A DNA stretch of 64,000 nucleotides from Ampelomyces quisqualis. Taxonomy: Eukaryota > Ascomycota > Dothideomycetes > Pleosporales > Phaeosphaeriaceae. The stretch covers positions 1,736,001-1,800,000 of the forward strand of contig JAGTXZ010000018.1 of the NCBI GenBank assembly GCA_018398575.1, written 5' to 3'. Made by a program: the position numbers and the translations under genes. This document shows positions 46,855 through 59,248 of this stretch, one piece after another; the first letter of the stretch is position 1; each line of letters begins with the position of its first letter. The notes beneath the pieces are model-generated. The model made no database searches. It was not told where the DNA came from and saw nothing but the letters and a program-made list of their open reading frames with translations.

Positions 46855-48542
46855 TTATGCGATTTCGTACACGTCAGCAATGGACTTGATTTCTTTGGAG
46901 AAGTTGATTTCTTGGCCCATGGAGAGAAGGGTGACGGAGGAGACCTAGTGTGATTGTTAGGCCAATTACACCGCAGAAAACATGTAGGGTAGAGACTCAC
47001 ATCGACGTCGACAAAAGGCGTGCTCTTAGTGAATCGCACACGCATGGGGAAGAATTCTGCGTCGCTAGCTGCTTGGGCTTCGAACTCGAAGCTACCAGAG
47101 CTGCTCGCATCGTCCACTGTGCCGACGTTCCACTCGATGCTGTCGCCGCTGACTTCGTAGACGGCGTCGAAAGAAGAAACGTTGGGCTCATCGGTCTCGT
47201 AGGGAATGGTGATCGTGACGTCCTTCAGTGTGTCACCGCCGGTGAGCTCGTACTCGACGGTGATGTTGTACATGTTGCCAGACTCCTCGACCCAGACTCG
47301 GAAGGTGATGGGCGGGTCCGAAACGTCATCAGGCCGTGGTGCAAACTTCCACTTCATAACGCCGATGCCCATGTTTGAGGGGAAGCCCTTGCTTGTGTCT
47401 GTGAGCTGAATCACCTTATCGTTGCGGAAGGCGGCTTTGTCAACTTTGGGGTGTGTCATGAGCTGCGCGCCGTGGGTATTGCCTGTTGCTAGGTCGAGCT
47501 TGACTTGGGTGAAGGTAGGGTCGCTGATCTTAAGCTGCATTTCTCCCTTTACTTCGAAGGACTTGAGAAGACCTTCGCGATCTAATCGAGCAGAGATGGT
47601 CTCGCTGGTGGTGATGTGTACTGGTTCGCGATCGGTAGACGTCGATTGCCGAGGGCTTCCTGGAGCAGCTGCAGTGGGCGCGGATGGCTTGAGCGCAACG
47701 AGTGGCTCTTCTTCTTGCGCAATTCCCCCGGTGACCTGCTCGAACAAGTTGTTGCCCTGCTTCTTCTTGCCAAGCTGCATACCTTTCTTGCCCAGCGCCA
47801 ATGGCTTGCTTGTGGACTTCTTCTTCTCTGCCTCGTAGCTGTCGTAGCTGTCGGTAACATTCGTAGTGGGTACCGTGGGAGTAAACGCCGGATAGGATGG
47901 CGAGCGTCCCATGCCGCTACCCATACCGCTACCCATACCGCCACCTGCTCGCTGCGACCTGGACATCTCCTTTCGCTGCATCTCAAGCTGTTTGGCGCGA
48001 CGCTTGCGCTCTTCTGACGCCTCGAGCTCCTTGTTTCTCGCGATGATTTCTTGTATACGCTCCTCGTGTGACTCCATGTCCAGGAAAGTCTTGATCTGGC
48101 CCATGGTCAAGTTCTCGCGGTATCCCAGCGTGACAATCTCATCAAAGGCGGTCAGAAGCTCAAAGGCATTCTTCAGGATCTCGCGCTCGTCGAGGGACTT
48201 GCATATCGAGGAGACGACCTGGGCGAAGAGGTGCAGCGAGTTGATGTCTTGGAGAATGTTCGATTGCAAGTTGGTGACGAGCACCATGTAGAGTTCGTCG
48301 AGGGGCTGGTATACGTAGCGCACATTGTCCTGCTCGGCGATGGTGTGCTGGGTTCCGCTGTCGGCGAGCTTGGGGAATGAAGCGAGGAGAGCTTCGAGTC
48401 GAGAGCGCTGCATCTCTCGGAACTGGCGCGAGAGGACGGCCTTGCCCCCTCTGGTGCATATTGAAGCTGCGAGGACAACCTAGCTCGCTGTCAGCAGTGC
48501 TGCTATGCGAATGGCGGCGGTAGCTCATGGTTGCCGTACCAT
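46855..48542 (-). CDS. RET2: Coatomer subunit delta (delta-COP, Ret2)
   Basis: Three exons (48542-48540, 48479-47001, 46944-46855) encode 523 aa, the expected delta-COP size. The first exon is only the ATG: the GTACGG donor follows it at once, and a 60-nt intron with a CTGAC branch ends GAGCTAG before VVLAASICTRGGKAVLSRQF, the conserved N-terminus. The last exon gives VSSVTLLSMGQEINFSKEIK, matching the family C-terminus. An N-terminal longin-like domain (about 1-140) is followed by a charged linker with KELEASEERKRRAKQ and a Met/Gly/Ser-rich stretch, then a C-terminal mu-homology domain (about 255-523). Delta-COP is part of the COPI coat that returns proteins from Golgi to ER. It is divergent from the acidic protein gene across about 790 bp. 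Confidence 0.95.
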
Positions 48543-49331
48543 GTTGATGGGTGTTCAATCCAGTGCGTCTCAGAAGCTTGGTATGTGGGCAAGAGGTGGT
48601 TTACCGCCCGAGTTGTATGCTGAGCGAGGGATGGAGGGGATATGGCTGAATCTCAACTTCAAGGCGCGACACTGAATTTCCTAGAGGATCGGGGTGTGCA
48701 CAGGCGAAGACTGATTGACCTGGGCCCACTGCTTGTCGTGTCCGCGCTTGCGAGTTGTGTCAAATGTGCCACCAGCGCAAGTGGCGTTCGTTCAGGACAC
48801 CTGTAATCGCACGTGACCGCTGCTAACGTTGCTGCCTCCATTCGAACGGCACCCATTGAACACGCTCTCCCCGCCGCTGGCTCGCTTCGACACCCACCAC
48901 AACTCCTTCAGCGGCGCAGAGATTCGTGATCAGTTCCTTCATTCAATTCATCCTCTGCGCGTACTCGAACAACCTCGACCTGCAAAAGCACATTCCGCCG
49001 TCACCTCAGGTCCAGCACCGCGGCACTTGCCGCCGGCCTTGGCACCACATCACCGAACCCTTGGCCCCATTTCCTTGCTCACCACCGCGTCACCGCGTCC
49101 CCTCACCTGCACAAGTCGACGCCAGCACCACCACACTCTTCTGCGCGACGCGATGCGTCCATAGCTCTCGACCCGAAAGCACATACGCGCCGAAGAGAAT
49201 TGTTACACGTTTGCGCGTCGCCACTCCCGTTCCTCGATCCTGGACGCGCTCTTCGCGCTCCTTTCTTTGCCCGTCGCCACTGGCACTCTTTGCAAACAGT
49301 ATTGTGCACACAGCACTACACAAACGACATC
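48543..49331. promoter_or_regulatory. Divergent region between delta-COP and the acidic protein gene
   Basis: About 790 bp with no gene seen. It is C-rich on the plus strand in the second half, consistent with a fungal 5' leader. No specific site identified. Confidence 0.5.
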
Positions 49332-51692
49332 ATGGCTACCACCGCTCACGCTGTGTCCAACCTCGAAGTTGCTGCCGTCGACATGATGGACTTGCAGTCT
49401 GATAGCGGCCTGGACTTCGACGACGGCGACATTGAGCTTGATATCGACCCTGCGCCTCCCACCGCCCGCGAGGACGACGATGTGTCAATTGAAGATGCGG
49501 CGGAAGATAGCGGTATCCACTCGCAAATTGTTACTGCCGACAATGACGACTTTATGATTGACCATGAAGAGTACAGCGAGTACAACATGCAGTCTGATGG
49601 CGAGGATGGAGAACAGAATATCGCAGCTTCGGTACAAGCGTCTGCCACACACGAACATACACATGCACCTGCGCCACCCGACGACGACGATCTAATCGAC
49701 TACTCGGACGAGGAGGAGGACCAGACACCGATAGTGGCAACTGAAACCCAAACCCAGGCACCTGGCTGCACGAGCAGCAGCGCCATAGGAACACAACCTG
49801 ACCGTGTTTCAGAGCCGGCAGTCGGTGCATATGTTGGCAGTGACCCAGAGCAGCATTATGAGAATGATTTCGAAGCGGACAACCAGGTTGATGAGCAGAC
49901 AGACGGTGAAGATAGAGGAGTGCAACTCCAAGATCCTGTGCCTGAGGTTGAGGCTGATCCAAACGATGAGCAGCATGACAGTCCTGAGGAGCAGCGTACG
50001 ATCGAGTCACGAGCCATCACTGTCAACTACGAAGGCAACGAGCTCTGGCTGTTCAAGCAACATGACACCGAGCACAGTGGCGATTGGCTAATTGACGACA
50101 TTTCGGTCATTTACTCGAGTCTCTCCGATCTGTTCCAGGCTTGTAGGACATCGCTCGGAGAGGACATATCCAACGAGACTGAGCTGGGCTTGCGCTTCGA
50201 TCACCTCCACAACATGGAACTTTTCGAGGACAACACAGCATGTGTTGCAGTATCCTTGGAGCGACTGGCTGATTTGTACTACACTCTTCACGCCCAGGAC
50301 GGTGAAAGTGATCCTGAATCGTTCTACATGTGCTTGTTGTCGCGTCCCCGATTTGCAACACTCCTATCAGATATTGCCAAACATGCTGAGCAGGGCAGTG
50401 GATACTCTGGCTTGAACACAGCAGTAGCCGCAGGAGATACTCATTTCGCTGAAGCTCTATCCGGCAACTCCACTGAGCACGAAGGTCCAGAATGGGACAA
50501 CGATGAAGGCACATATGACGAAGAACAGCATGAAGACGCGGACTCAGCTAGTAACGCGGAACACGAGTTAGAGCTTACCGAGCATGAGGACCAAGATGCG
50601 GTCCAGCTTGGAGGTGATGAGAAAGCAAACTTTGAAGAGATAGCGGGAACGAAGACCACAGAGCACCACAATGCTACCACCCCGAAGAGCGTGGCGCAGT
50701 CTATTCAGGGGTCACAGATTAGTGACAGTACGACACCTCAGAACCATGCTGAAGACAGGCAGGTCTCCACCCAACCTGACATCCTAGATCTAGCAAGCCA
50801 GCAAATATCACAGCTTGCAAAGACTGAACGCGAAGTGCAGCTCGCAAATGACACCGTTGACTTCAGCGACGATGAGGAAGGGGAAGATGTCCCACAGGGA
50901 AGGACAATCAGTGCTGCGTCGCCATCATCGGCAACAGTGCAAGGTGACAACCCTTCAACTGGCGAAGCATTTGTCCAAATCGCTGAGTCCACAACTGGTG
51001 AGGATGTTGGCCACGAAGATGCTACTATCAGTGCGCACAACGATGTTTTCGATGAGCTTGCCGAAAATCAGGAGCAGTTTGGACTTCACAACCACACTGA
51101 GTCCTATCAAGACTACAACGAAGTCTACGAACAAGAGGATCCATTCCAGGATTTCCAGGTAGATGAGCAAGATGCCAATCCGGCAGAGGCTGATTTCAAC
51201 GGCCTTACTAACCAAGATTACCCCGGCTACGACTACCAGGACCTGGATCAACAGCTCGAGGATGACTTTATCAGCGGCGCCGACATAGATGGCGTAGATG
51301 CCGGTGAGTCTGCAAATACTGTAACCGACTTCGCGGACGGCGACGACTTCTTTGACCTGGACAATGCCACCGAGTGGGCCACTGACCAGGAGCCTGCGTC
51401 GACGGTACCTGATGATACCATTCTTGTACATGATGAGGTCACTGCCAAACACGAGGAAGAGGAGGACGGTGTGGTGGAGCAACCTGCGGTCGCAGCGTCT
51501 TCGGCTGCAGATCCTGTTGCGGCCTCGTCGACAGATCTGCAAGAGATCTCTCCGCAAGGACAAAAGAGGTCAATCGACGAGGTCGGCGATTCGGTTGGTG
51601 ATGCACTCGATCTCACAGGTACTTTGAACGCTCTGCTTCACGTAGTCAGTGCTGACATTGTCGTGCCAGACATGAAGCGGCCCAGGATGTAG
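49332..51692 (+). CDS. Acidic fungal protein of unknown function, likely nuclear
   Basis: A single exon of 786 aa starts at the ATG at 49332 (MATTAHAVSNLEVAAVDMMD); the open frame extends upstream without a better start. The protein is extremely rich in Asp/Glu/Gln. One compact region near residues 230-365 looks folded (VNYEGNELWLFKQHDTEHSG, then LEDLYYTL-like and SFYMCLLSRPRFATLLSDIA segments) and probably is the conserved domain of this fungal family. The C-terminus ends KRSIDEVGDSVGDALDLTG and DMKRPRM, a basic patch resembling a short nuclear signal. No enzyme motif is visible and I do not assign a function. Confidence 0.75.
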   Translation: MATTAHAVSNLEVAAVDMMDLQSDSGLDFDDGDIELDIDPAPPTAREDDDVSIEDAAEDSGIHSQIVTADNDDFMIDHEEYSEYNMQSDGEDGEQNIAASVQASATHEHTHAPAPPDDDDLIDYSDEEEDQTPIVATETQTQAPGCTSSSAIGTQPDRVSEPAVGAYVGSDPEQHYENDFEADNQVDEQTDGEDRGVQLQDPVPEVEADPNDEQHDSPEEQRTIESRAITVNYEGNELWLFKQHDTEHSGDWLIDDISVIYSSLSDLFQACRTSLGEDISNETELGLRFDHLHNMELFEDNTACVAVSLERLADLYYTLHAQDGESDPESFYMCLLSRPRFATLLSDIAKHAEQGSGYSGLNTAVAAGDTHFAEALSGNSTEHEGPEWDNDEGTYDEEQHEDADSASNAEHELELTEHEDQDAVQLGGDEKANFEEIAGTKTTEHHNATTPKSVAQSIQGSQISDSTTPQNHAEDRQVSTQPDILDLASQQISQLAKTEREVQLANDTVDFSDDEEGEDVPQGRTISAASPSSATVQGDNPSTGEAFVQIAESTTGEDVGHEDATISAHNDVFDELAENQEQFGLHNHTESYQDYNEVYEQEDPFQDFQVDEQDANPAEADFNGLTNQDYPGYDYQDLDQQLEDDFISGADIDGVDAGESANTVTDFADGDDFFDLDNATEWATDQEPASTVPDDTILVHDEVTAKHEEEEDGVVEQPAVAASSAADPVAASSTDLQEISPQGQKRSIDEVGDSVGDALDLTGTLNALLHVVSADIVVPDMKRPRM

Positions 51693-53200
51693 ACGCTCCC
51701 GTCCTCCCTTCCCCGGGAGCACCCGAACTATACTAACCCACAGTTATTGCCCGGTCCTGCCCAAACCCTGCCACTCGACGCCCATGCCCTTTTCACCCTT
51801 CCGACCCTTCGCATCACTTTTCCCCGTGGGTTTCTACCTAGGGACGTTCAGCACTCGACGAATTCGATGGCTGGGCAATCCTGTTCCGTCAAGTGACCGT
51901 GTTACTAATCTTCAGCTCTTTTCGAATCGCTTCACAGCTCTGAGTAGCTCACCGGAGAAGCACTAGTTCCGAATTACCCATGGTAAGCCTTTTCTTTGTT
52001 TTTCTTTTATTCAGGCGTCTTTTGCATTTTCGATGAAGGACTTGACTGGGTTGGGTCGGGGATGGCTTTTGGACCGGAACGGAGGAGGACAGGATGGGCA
52101 AAATGGAGATGGACTTGAGAATGGAATGCAGCACAACTGTGTTCTGTGGAGTTTGGTCTGCCTAGCATGGTCAAGGTGCAGGGGAGCAGAATTTTCCAGC
52201 ATTTGGCGTCCGATACCCGGCATCTCGACGTGCACTTTCAGCACAACAGGCGTTGATGGATGTGGGCCGCCTTGATTCACAGGCCGTCGTAATCATACCG
52301 GGTCTCTGGCATCAAGCCGAGGAGTTTGTTTAGGCTGTCCGAGCTTGCTCATCTAGCTGAATTGAACTCGTACTCGGTCACTCAGTGCCTCTTCAGTTGT
52401 GCGCAAACTCAATTTGTGAAGTAGTCATGGAGTCCAACCACAACGGTGGCGCCGCCGAAAGCTCCTACGAGAGATGGGTCACCGATGGGGTTGCCACGGT
52501 GCCTGGGCCGCGTGTCACCCAAGAAAACCAAGGGCTGATCTGCGGCCGTTCTAGGTCAGCGTCTAGCGTTTCGAGGCTGAGCAAATGCCCCTGCGTCGGG
52601 GCGGCGCAACCTAGACCAAACCCGCCAAAATTGATGGGGGGAGTCGAGACTGGGGCGCCACCTCGCGCGAATCGATAAGACACCAGCTCTGTTCCCACCT
52701 GCGAATGCCGTTTCGCCAGCCAGTATCGTGTGCTCTGTCCGCAACCCCTCGCTGTGACGCTCCTTCGTGGACTGCTTTGTACCGCTGCCTTTCTCTTCGC
52801 AGTTCGCACCACCCTTGCCGCACCCTTGAGCTAGGAACAGGCAGTAGACGTTTGGCCGTTGAGACGCGAGAGGACGCAACTCCACCCAGCCCACATTCCG
52901 ACTGCGAATAGCCCGTCGCAACGCCAAAGGGCGCAGGTCGCGCCTGTATCGGTTCGCATCGCTCCTTCCTCCCACTGTCGCATCGCTCCTTCCTCCCACT
53001 GTCGCATCGCTCCTTCCTCCCATTGTCGCATCGCTCCTTCCTCGCCCAGCGTCGTCGTCATTCCCGCCCACCGCAAGCTGCACCGCGCACAACCCCCTCG
53101 GCGCGCACTCCGCGACTACGGACGCCGAAGCACGGCAGATCACGACTGTATATATTCATATTTCTGGCGAGAGAAAGTCGCAAAGGCTGAGAGCGCAACC
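51693..53200. other. Gene-free intergenic stretch with a minisatellite
   Basis: About 1.5 kb between two plus-strand genes. No supported gene; scattered frames change strand and frame without domains. It contains the 24-bp minisatellite at 52954-53043, which lies shortly upstream of the NIPA-like gene. Confidence 0.55.
52954..53043. repeat. 24-bp minisatellite, about 3.75 units
   Basis: The unit TCGCATCGCTCCTTCCTCCC plus four bases (ACTG) is repeated three times with one C/T change, then a partial unit. It lies about 160 bp upstream of the NIPA-like start codon, so it is probably in the promoter or leader. Confidence 0.92.
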
Positions 53201-54708
53201 ATGATGGAAGACAAGTATGTTGCGACTGCGCGAGGGCGCTCTGGAATTGAAATGGAACGCTGACGCTGTGGACAGATATATCGGCCTCATGCTGGCGGTG
53301 AGCTCGTCACTCGCCATCGGTACGTTCCGGACAAGTCACGCGAACGTCGCCATTCTAACCAAGCCCAGGTGCGAGTTTCGTCATAACGAAGAAGGGCCTG
53401 AATGCATCCATGGAGAAGCACGGCTTTGATGGCGACGGCTTCGGATACCTGCGAAACCCTACATGGTGGGCCGGCATAACAACAAGTGAGCGCGCAGCCG
53501 CGTGTTTGGCACCAACCATCGACTAACAGGACGCAGTGGTGCTCGGCGAGATTTTCAACTTTGCAGCGTATGCGTTTGCGCCGGCCATCTTGGTGACTCC
53601 CTTGGGAGCGCTTTCGGTGCTCATTGGCGCCGTCCTCGGATCATACTTCCTGGACGAACAACTAGGACTACTGGGCAAGATTGGTTGTGCGATATGTCTG
53701 ATTGGATCAGTCATCATCGTTCTCCATGCGCCGCCAGACAAGGAGGTTGCTTCGGTCGATGAGGTCTTGAACCTCGCGATCCAGCCAGGTACGCCGCTCC
53801 CAGCTATGTTGCCAACCTTTCAGAAATTCTGACCCTGCATGTACAGGCTTTCTCTTCTATTGTCTCTTCGTTGCCGTCTTCTCCATCTTCATGATCTACA
53901 AGATCGCACCCAAGTACGGCCGCAAGAACCCCCTCATTTACCTCTCCATTTGCTCGACAACCGGCTCCGTTTCCATCATGTTCATCAAAGCATTTGGTCT
54001 GGCGCTCAAAATGACGTTTGCGGGTAACAACCAGTTCACACACCCTTCGACCTATGTGTTCGTAATCATGATCGTGGGCTGCATTCTGACCCAGATGAAC
54101 TACTTCAACAAGGCATTGAGTCAATTCTCGACCAACATGTAGGCGCTTACATCCCCTCGAGAGCGAAATACGCTAATACACACAGTGTCAATCCTCTCTA
54201 CTACGTCACTTTCACCACCTGCACGCTCGTCGCATCGTTCCTCCTCTTCCAAGGCTTCAACACCACATCTGCTGTCAATACGATCTCCCTCCTGTGCGGT
54301 TTCCTCATCATATTCTCCGGTGTCTACCTCCTAAACCTCTCGCGCGATGACCCCAACGGCAACAAAAACCTCGGTTCGCACTTCACTGACGGCGCACCTT
54401 CAGACGCCATCTCCGGCTTCCCTACACGACGTAGTATGCAAGCGCGACGAAGCGGAGAATCGCAGAGCGCGTTCCTGGGTACACAAAGCTCAAAGGGCGA
54501 TGCGTCGGACCGGAGAGCGCTCATGCATGATTACGATGTGGAAAACCAATTCGAATTGGGAGACTTGGTAGAGGATAGTGAGGGTGACACCTCAAAAAGG
54601 ACTAGTTTCGATGAGGACCAGAGAATGCACGGCAGACTAAGCGGGGCGGGAAGAGGGAGGGTGCAGAAAGAGTCGGTGCAGCCCAAGAGGAACAGCTCAT
54701 TGCGATAA
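53201..54708 (+). CDS. NIPA-like magnesium transporter (DUF803)
   Basis: Six exons (53201-53214, 53276-53319, 53369-53485, 53537-53788, 53847-54138, 54186-54708) join in frame to 413 aa. The first exon is 14 nt (MMEDK). Joined text includes YIGLMLAVSSSLAIGASFVI, LRNPTWWAGITTMVLGEIFN and AILVTPLGALSVLIGAVLGS, the signatures of NIPA proteins. Some nine membrane helices are visible, followed by a cytosolic tail rich in Ser/Arg/Asp. NIPA proteins are Mg2+ transporters or regulators at the plasma membrane and endosomes (family knowledge). Introns are 47-61 nt, with donors such as GTATGT and GTACGT; the GTGAGC donor of intron 3 is followed by a GACTAAC branch. Intact; the family call is confident. 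Confidence 0.93.
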
Positions 54709-55254
54709 GCATCGGATAGTTGTATGTATGAACAGGAGTAGAACCGGTTCGCACTGCTAGACAGGCGAGTGCCGCATGGTTGGTCTGCACGGTTTGGGTT
54801 TGGGAACATGGGATGGCTTGCGGTGTTCATGGCGTACTGTAGGGACTGGGGTGATGAACCATAAGAGGCGTCTGAGGATCAGACCCTGTGTATTTGTAGG
54901 ATGATGACATGATCCGTATACCCGAAAGGCATGTCGAGAAAACCTTGGTGCCTGCTCGCCTTGAGCAGGTAAATGTTACGATATCTCTATCACTTTTCCA
55001 TAATGTAGTCCAATTGATCGTGGAGATGTGACCAGTGTAGTTGTAAATGTCTGTAGTCTCTACGCTACTCTCACGTAGACCTGCATGACTTTCCCCAGCT
55101 TCCAACCTTGGAACCCTGCGAAAGTGTAAAACGTGATTGCGCGATGGCGCTAAGCATATTTTGGCCCGGACGCGCACCTACAACACATCCTCCACCTCTC
55201 GCAAGACACGACTCACGCCAACCACGAGACCGTCGAGGCCGGTCGACTTGCAAC
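54709..55254. other. Intergenic, 3' UTR of NIPA and promoter of Apc4
   Basis: About 550 bp, no gene seen. Confidence 0.6.
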
Positions 55255-57943
55255 ATGGCTGCTTCTGAGCCAAAGAAGCAGCGGCAGCTGCTTCAACAAG
55301 CGGAGAAAATTCTTCTGCATCCAATTCATCCCCACCTCATCGCGTACTGCCCAAGCATGGATTTGATCGCATTGGTGACCGATGAGGAAAATCTGGATGT
55401 CTATCGGATAAACGGACAGAGGGCATTCGGTTTAAATAGAAAGAGCGAGGATGTCAACGTTGACGCGTTGCAGTGGGAATTCAATGGGAAAAGCATTGCG
55501 GTTAGTTGGAGTGATGGTTCAACTGATCTGGTCAACGCCGAGACGGGTAAAGTCAGTCACAAGGATCTGATGTTGCCAGCTCCTGCGAGATCAAGTGAGA
55601 GTATGGAAGAGGATGTGCCATCGAGAGTAAAGTGCATAGGGTGGGGTCTGAACTTCATCGATGTGGATGCGGTCAAGAGGCGGACGGGCTTGAGAACGAA
55701 AAAGACGAGTGGGGACAGCGACGTCTTTGGACAGCCAACCATCGAGGACTGGGACGCTTTACAGGACGCAACAACAGTCGAGGACTTTCTGCAACGACAG
55801 CCAGACTTACACACCTTGGATATCGCGCCTGATCTGCCTGATCAGCTTGCGATGATGGACATGGAGACATTGTTGCCGAAGCTTCCTGCGATACCGCTGC
55901 CGCCTGCTTTGCCCTTCATGCGCATTTCACAAGCGGATTCGGGCAACTTTAGTTCGCAAGTCGATGTCGATTCGCTGCTACATTCGCACCACCTGAGGGA
56001 CCAGAATTCGGTTGACATGTTCATCCGCTGCTCAGACCAGGGCACCGTACATCCTTCAATGTATGACTCAAAAGAGACTGTCAACATACATCTACCGAAA
56101 TCATGGGGTGTGGAGAGCACACCATTGCTCCACACAAGTCACCCGTACAGCTGTTCCCACGGCCTCCTCATGCACACAACCGCACCAAATTCATGTCACG
56201 CCAACATCGCCTTTGTTCCGCTCACACTCAACTTCATCCCTTCAGCAGGCATATACTTACATCTCATCGCCTCCAAGACCTCGCAGCTCCAGAACCTCCT
56301 CCTCTACATAACCCAATGTCTCCAGCGCATCCGCACCTTCTTCAAATACTCACAAGATTTGCCCTCGAAATTCATGCTCAACATATCCGAAACCCTCTCT
56401 GAAAAGGGCCTCGGCGACCTAGTCACAAACTTATTCCACCTCGCATGTACGGGAAATTGTTCGCCAACCATGCACGAGTGGCTCGTCGACGAACTCGCCG
56501 AACAAGGCCACAAACGCTGGGACACGACCGTGTCAACATCGCTCTCCACGCTCCTTGCACTCGTACACGAAAATCTCATACCCGCGCTCGATCGCTGCTC
56601 GATTATAATCTCGCGGCTCCGCGGCTTAGCGCAGTTCCACGACACAGATTGGATATTCACCGGCCCGCTGACGGATCTCACGCTGCTTCTTGAGACGCTG
56701 AAGAATATGCGGCTCCTGGCGCACACGGTGCTGCGGTATGCAGGCGAGGAGAAACGCCAGTTCCATGCATTCAGTAAGTGGTTGCGATTCGTGATTGACT
56801 TTGAAGCCACGGAGCCAGAGAGCCAGAGTCGTGGGGAGATGGAGGGCAGGGATGCGGGCGTCGATGTGGCGCTTGTGTTGGGATATATACAGCACGGGAT
56901 GAGTAGGAGTGAGCTTGCGCCGTACTTGATGCCCGAGGCGCAACTTGAGGGAAATATGAAGGATAACGAGGCGGCAAGTTATGAAGATACGAAAAAGGTG
57001 GTGGAAGTGCTCAGGGACGGGGGCGGGTATAAAGAAGAAGCAGTGTGTTTGGAGCATGTGCTTGGACACTTCAAAAATGGCGTTACCAGGTTGTTGAGAC
57101 AAGTGAGCAAATGGCAAGAAGGCAACGTACGCATGGACGGAGGTGTTGTTCTCGAACAAGTCGCCGCAAAAAGCGACGATATCGTGGCGGACATGCGCAT
57201 GGTCTTTGAAGTACGTCTCCCTTCCCCCTTCCCTACCACCGCACTAACACTCCCCCTCCCAGCCCTCGACAGTATCCACGTCCGCAAATCTATCAACATA
57301 CATCGCCCTCCCCACTTCTTCTACCATACATATCCACCGTATAACCCACGCATCAGCACTATCTTCTCTCCCAAAAGACATCGCGTCCTACGCTATATCA
57401 ACCCTCTCCTTCCCACCACACTCCACCGTGCTCGACGCCACGTTCGCAGACGACACACACCTCCTCATCCTTTTGTCCCGCCCACCCACTCCCGCCGACG
57501 CAAACAAGAAAAATTCCTACGTGCTACTAAGCATACCGTACACGCCCTCTTCGTCCTCGTCCGCAATCAACAACGCAATGATATCCTACGCCCCCGTCCC
57601 ATCGCAGAGTCTTGCTGCCGCTTTACTCCCACACGGAGCGCGCGCGCCGGATACTCTGCGCACGAATATCCGTGTCACGCTCGATGCGGTGCAGACATTC
57701 ACGCGACATGTTTTTCAAGGTCGGTTTACGCCGTTGAAAATGGTGGTTAATGGGCGCAGGGGGAGGCGGGTGGTGGTCGTGCTGGGGAGTGATAGGAAGC
57801 ATTATCGCGTGTTGGATATGGATTTCAGTAAGGGTGGGGGCAGGGTGGATGGGCAGGGGGAGACGGACGATGAGAATGAGGGTGTGGAAGGTGGGGATGG
57901 GGATGGGGATGGGGATGGGGATGTTGAGATGGGTGGGGCATGA
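55255..57943 (+). CDS. apc4: Anaphase-promoting complex subunit 4
   Basis: Two exons (55255-57210, 57263-57943) encode 878 aa. The ATG at 55255 gives MAASEPKKQRQLLQQAEKIL; the frame is open further 5' without family support. The N-terminal WD40-like part reads AYCPSMDLIALVTDEENLDV and LQWEFNGKSIAVSWSDGSTD, the standard start of Apc4. The central helical APC4 domain includes LACTGNCSPTMHEWLVDELA and RWDTTVSTSLSTLLALVHEN. Exon 2 returns to beta strands (VSTSANLSTYIALPTSSTIH). Apc4 is a scaffold of the APC/C ubiquitin ligase that drives mitotic exit in the nucleus. The 52-nt intron has a GTACGT donor and a CACTAAC branch; reading through it gives a false C-terminus ending at 57750. A GGGGAT microsatellite encodes the Gly-Asp run before VEMGGA. 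Confidence 0.92.
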
Positions 57944-58205
57944 AGACGGAGCATGCAGGGAATGCACGATGTTCGGAACAGCACAATACGTACGTGAGGT
58001 ATCATTCACATTGGGAATACAGACCAGGTGCATTTTTCGGAATCACATTCCGTAATAACCTATCATGCACGCAAGCCGTGTAAAGCACAGCCTGCCGAGA
58101 AGTTTCGTTATAACGCCCGGCCACCCGCACAGAGAGGTATGGAGAGAATAACCGTTTGCATCCATGTCATTGACCCGTTTCGACGCCACCGTTTCATGCA
58201 CCACT

Positions 58206-59248
58206 TTAATCCTTGACCTTCTGGGTACCACGGAGCAGACCCGTCCTCCTCGCGGCGATGAGACCAGCCTTTTGACCCTGGACGGCGTACCGGGAGATGG
58301 TTGAGGCTTTACCGATATGCTGGTGGTTACCACCACCGTGGGGATGGTCGACGGGGTTCATGGCAACACCACGAGTCCTGGGCCAGCTGTTGCGCTTGGC
58401 AGCGAACTGGAAGTTGTCAGTCTTCAGCACTTGATTCATACGAGAGAATACGCACCTTGTGCTTAGCACGCGACGCCTTCATGAGAGGCTTGTCTGTGCG
58501 GCCACCTCCAGCGACGATGCCGACCATACCACGGCATGAGCTCGGAAGGACCTTCTTGGCGCCAGATGGGAGCTTGACACGGGTCTTGCCCTCATCAGGG
58601 TTGTGGCCGATGACGGTAACGTAGTTGCCCGAGGTACGGCCGAGCGCACCACGGTCACCGGACTTGTCTTCGACGTTGGTGAGAACGGTACCTTCGGGAA
58701 CGGAGTGGAGGGGCAAGATGTTTCCGATGGTGAGAGCGGCGTTCTTTCCGGCGTAGATGAACTGGTCATGTTAGTCCCGTATTCCTCCTTGCGTGCGTCG
58801 TCTTGTCCCAACTGACCTGGCCCGTGTACATGCCCTCGTTGGCAATGAAGGTCTCGGTGTTGTGCTTGAACCGGTATGGCTGCGTCATGTTAGAATCGCG
58901 TTCCAGGCAGATTCGGGCGCAGGCAGCATACGTTGCGGAAGGTGACCCTTGCGAGAGGAGCGCCTGCGGATTTCTGTCAGTTGTGTCGCGAAATTGACGA
59001 AATCTTGACTGAGCACTCACCACGACCGGAATCGTGGACAATCTCCTTGACGACACCCCGGATGTATCCATTGCGCTCAGACTGTGCCAATTAGCCCTCT
59101 GTCCGGTGTGCTTTCATTTGGCGGCCATGTGTGCGGGCGGACATACGAAGTCGAGCGTGCGGAATTGGGCGGGGGCCTTGTTCAGGCGGGTGTTGGCCGT
59201 GAAGATCGAGCCGCGACCCTTTCTCTGGTTGCGGATGACACGTCCCAT
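58206..59248 (-). CDS. RPL2: 60S ribosomal protein uL2 (L8, yeast L2)
   Basis: Six exons (59248-59147, 59081-59021, 58963-58932, 58879-58817, 58761-58456, 58406-58206) join to exactly 254 aa, the length of yeast L2. It starts [20 protein letters not shown] and ends [14 protein letters not shown]. The near-invariant [16 protein letters not shown] loop is intact; its histidines lie close to the peptidyl-transferase centre. uL2 is needed for subunit joining and peptide-bond formation. Five short introns (49-65 nt) include one with a CTAAC-type branch right before the [11 protein letters not shown] exon. The high intron density and short first exon are typical of fungal ribosomal protein genes. 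It is the surest call in the window. Confidence 0.98.

Noticed and set aside
48160..48558. Alternative minus-strand starts for delta-COP
   Set aside because: Other frames do not give the conserved VVLAASICTRGG start; the ATG-only exon does.
57211..57750. C-terminus of Apc4 read through the intron
   Set aside because: Gives a low-complexity Arg/His/Pro tail; splicing at 57210/57263 restores beta strands and continues to 57943.
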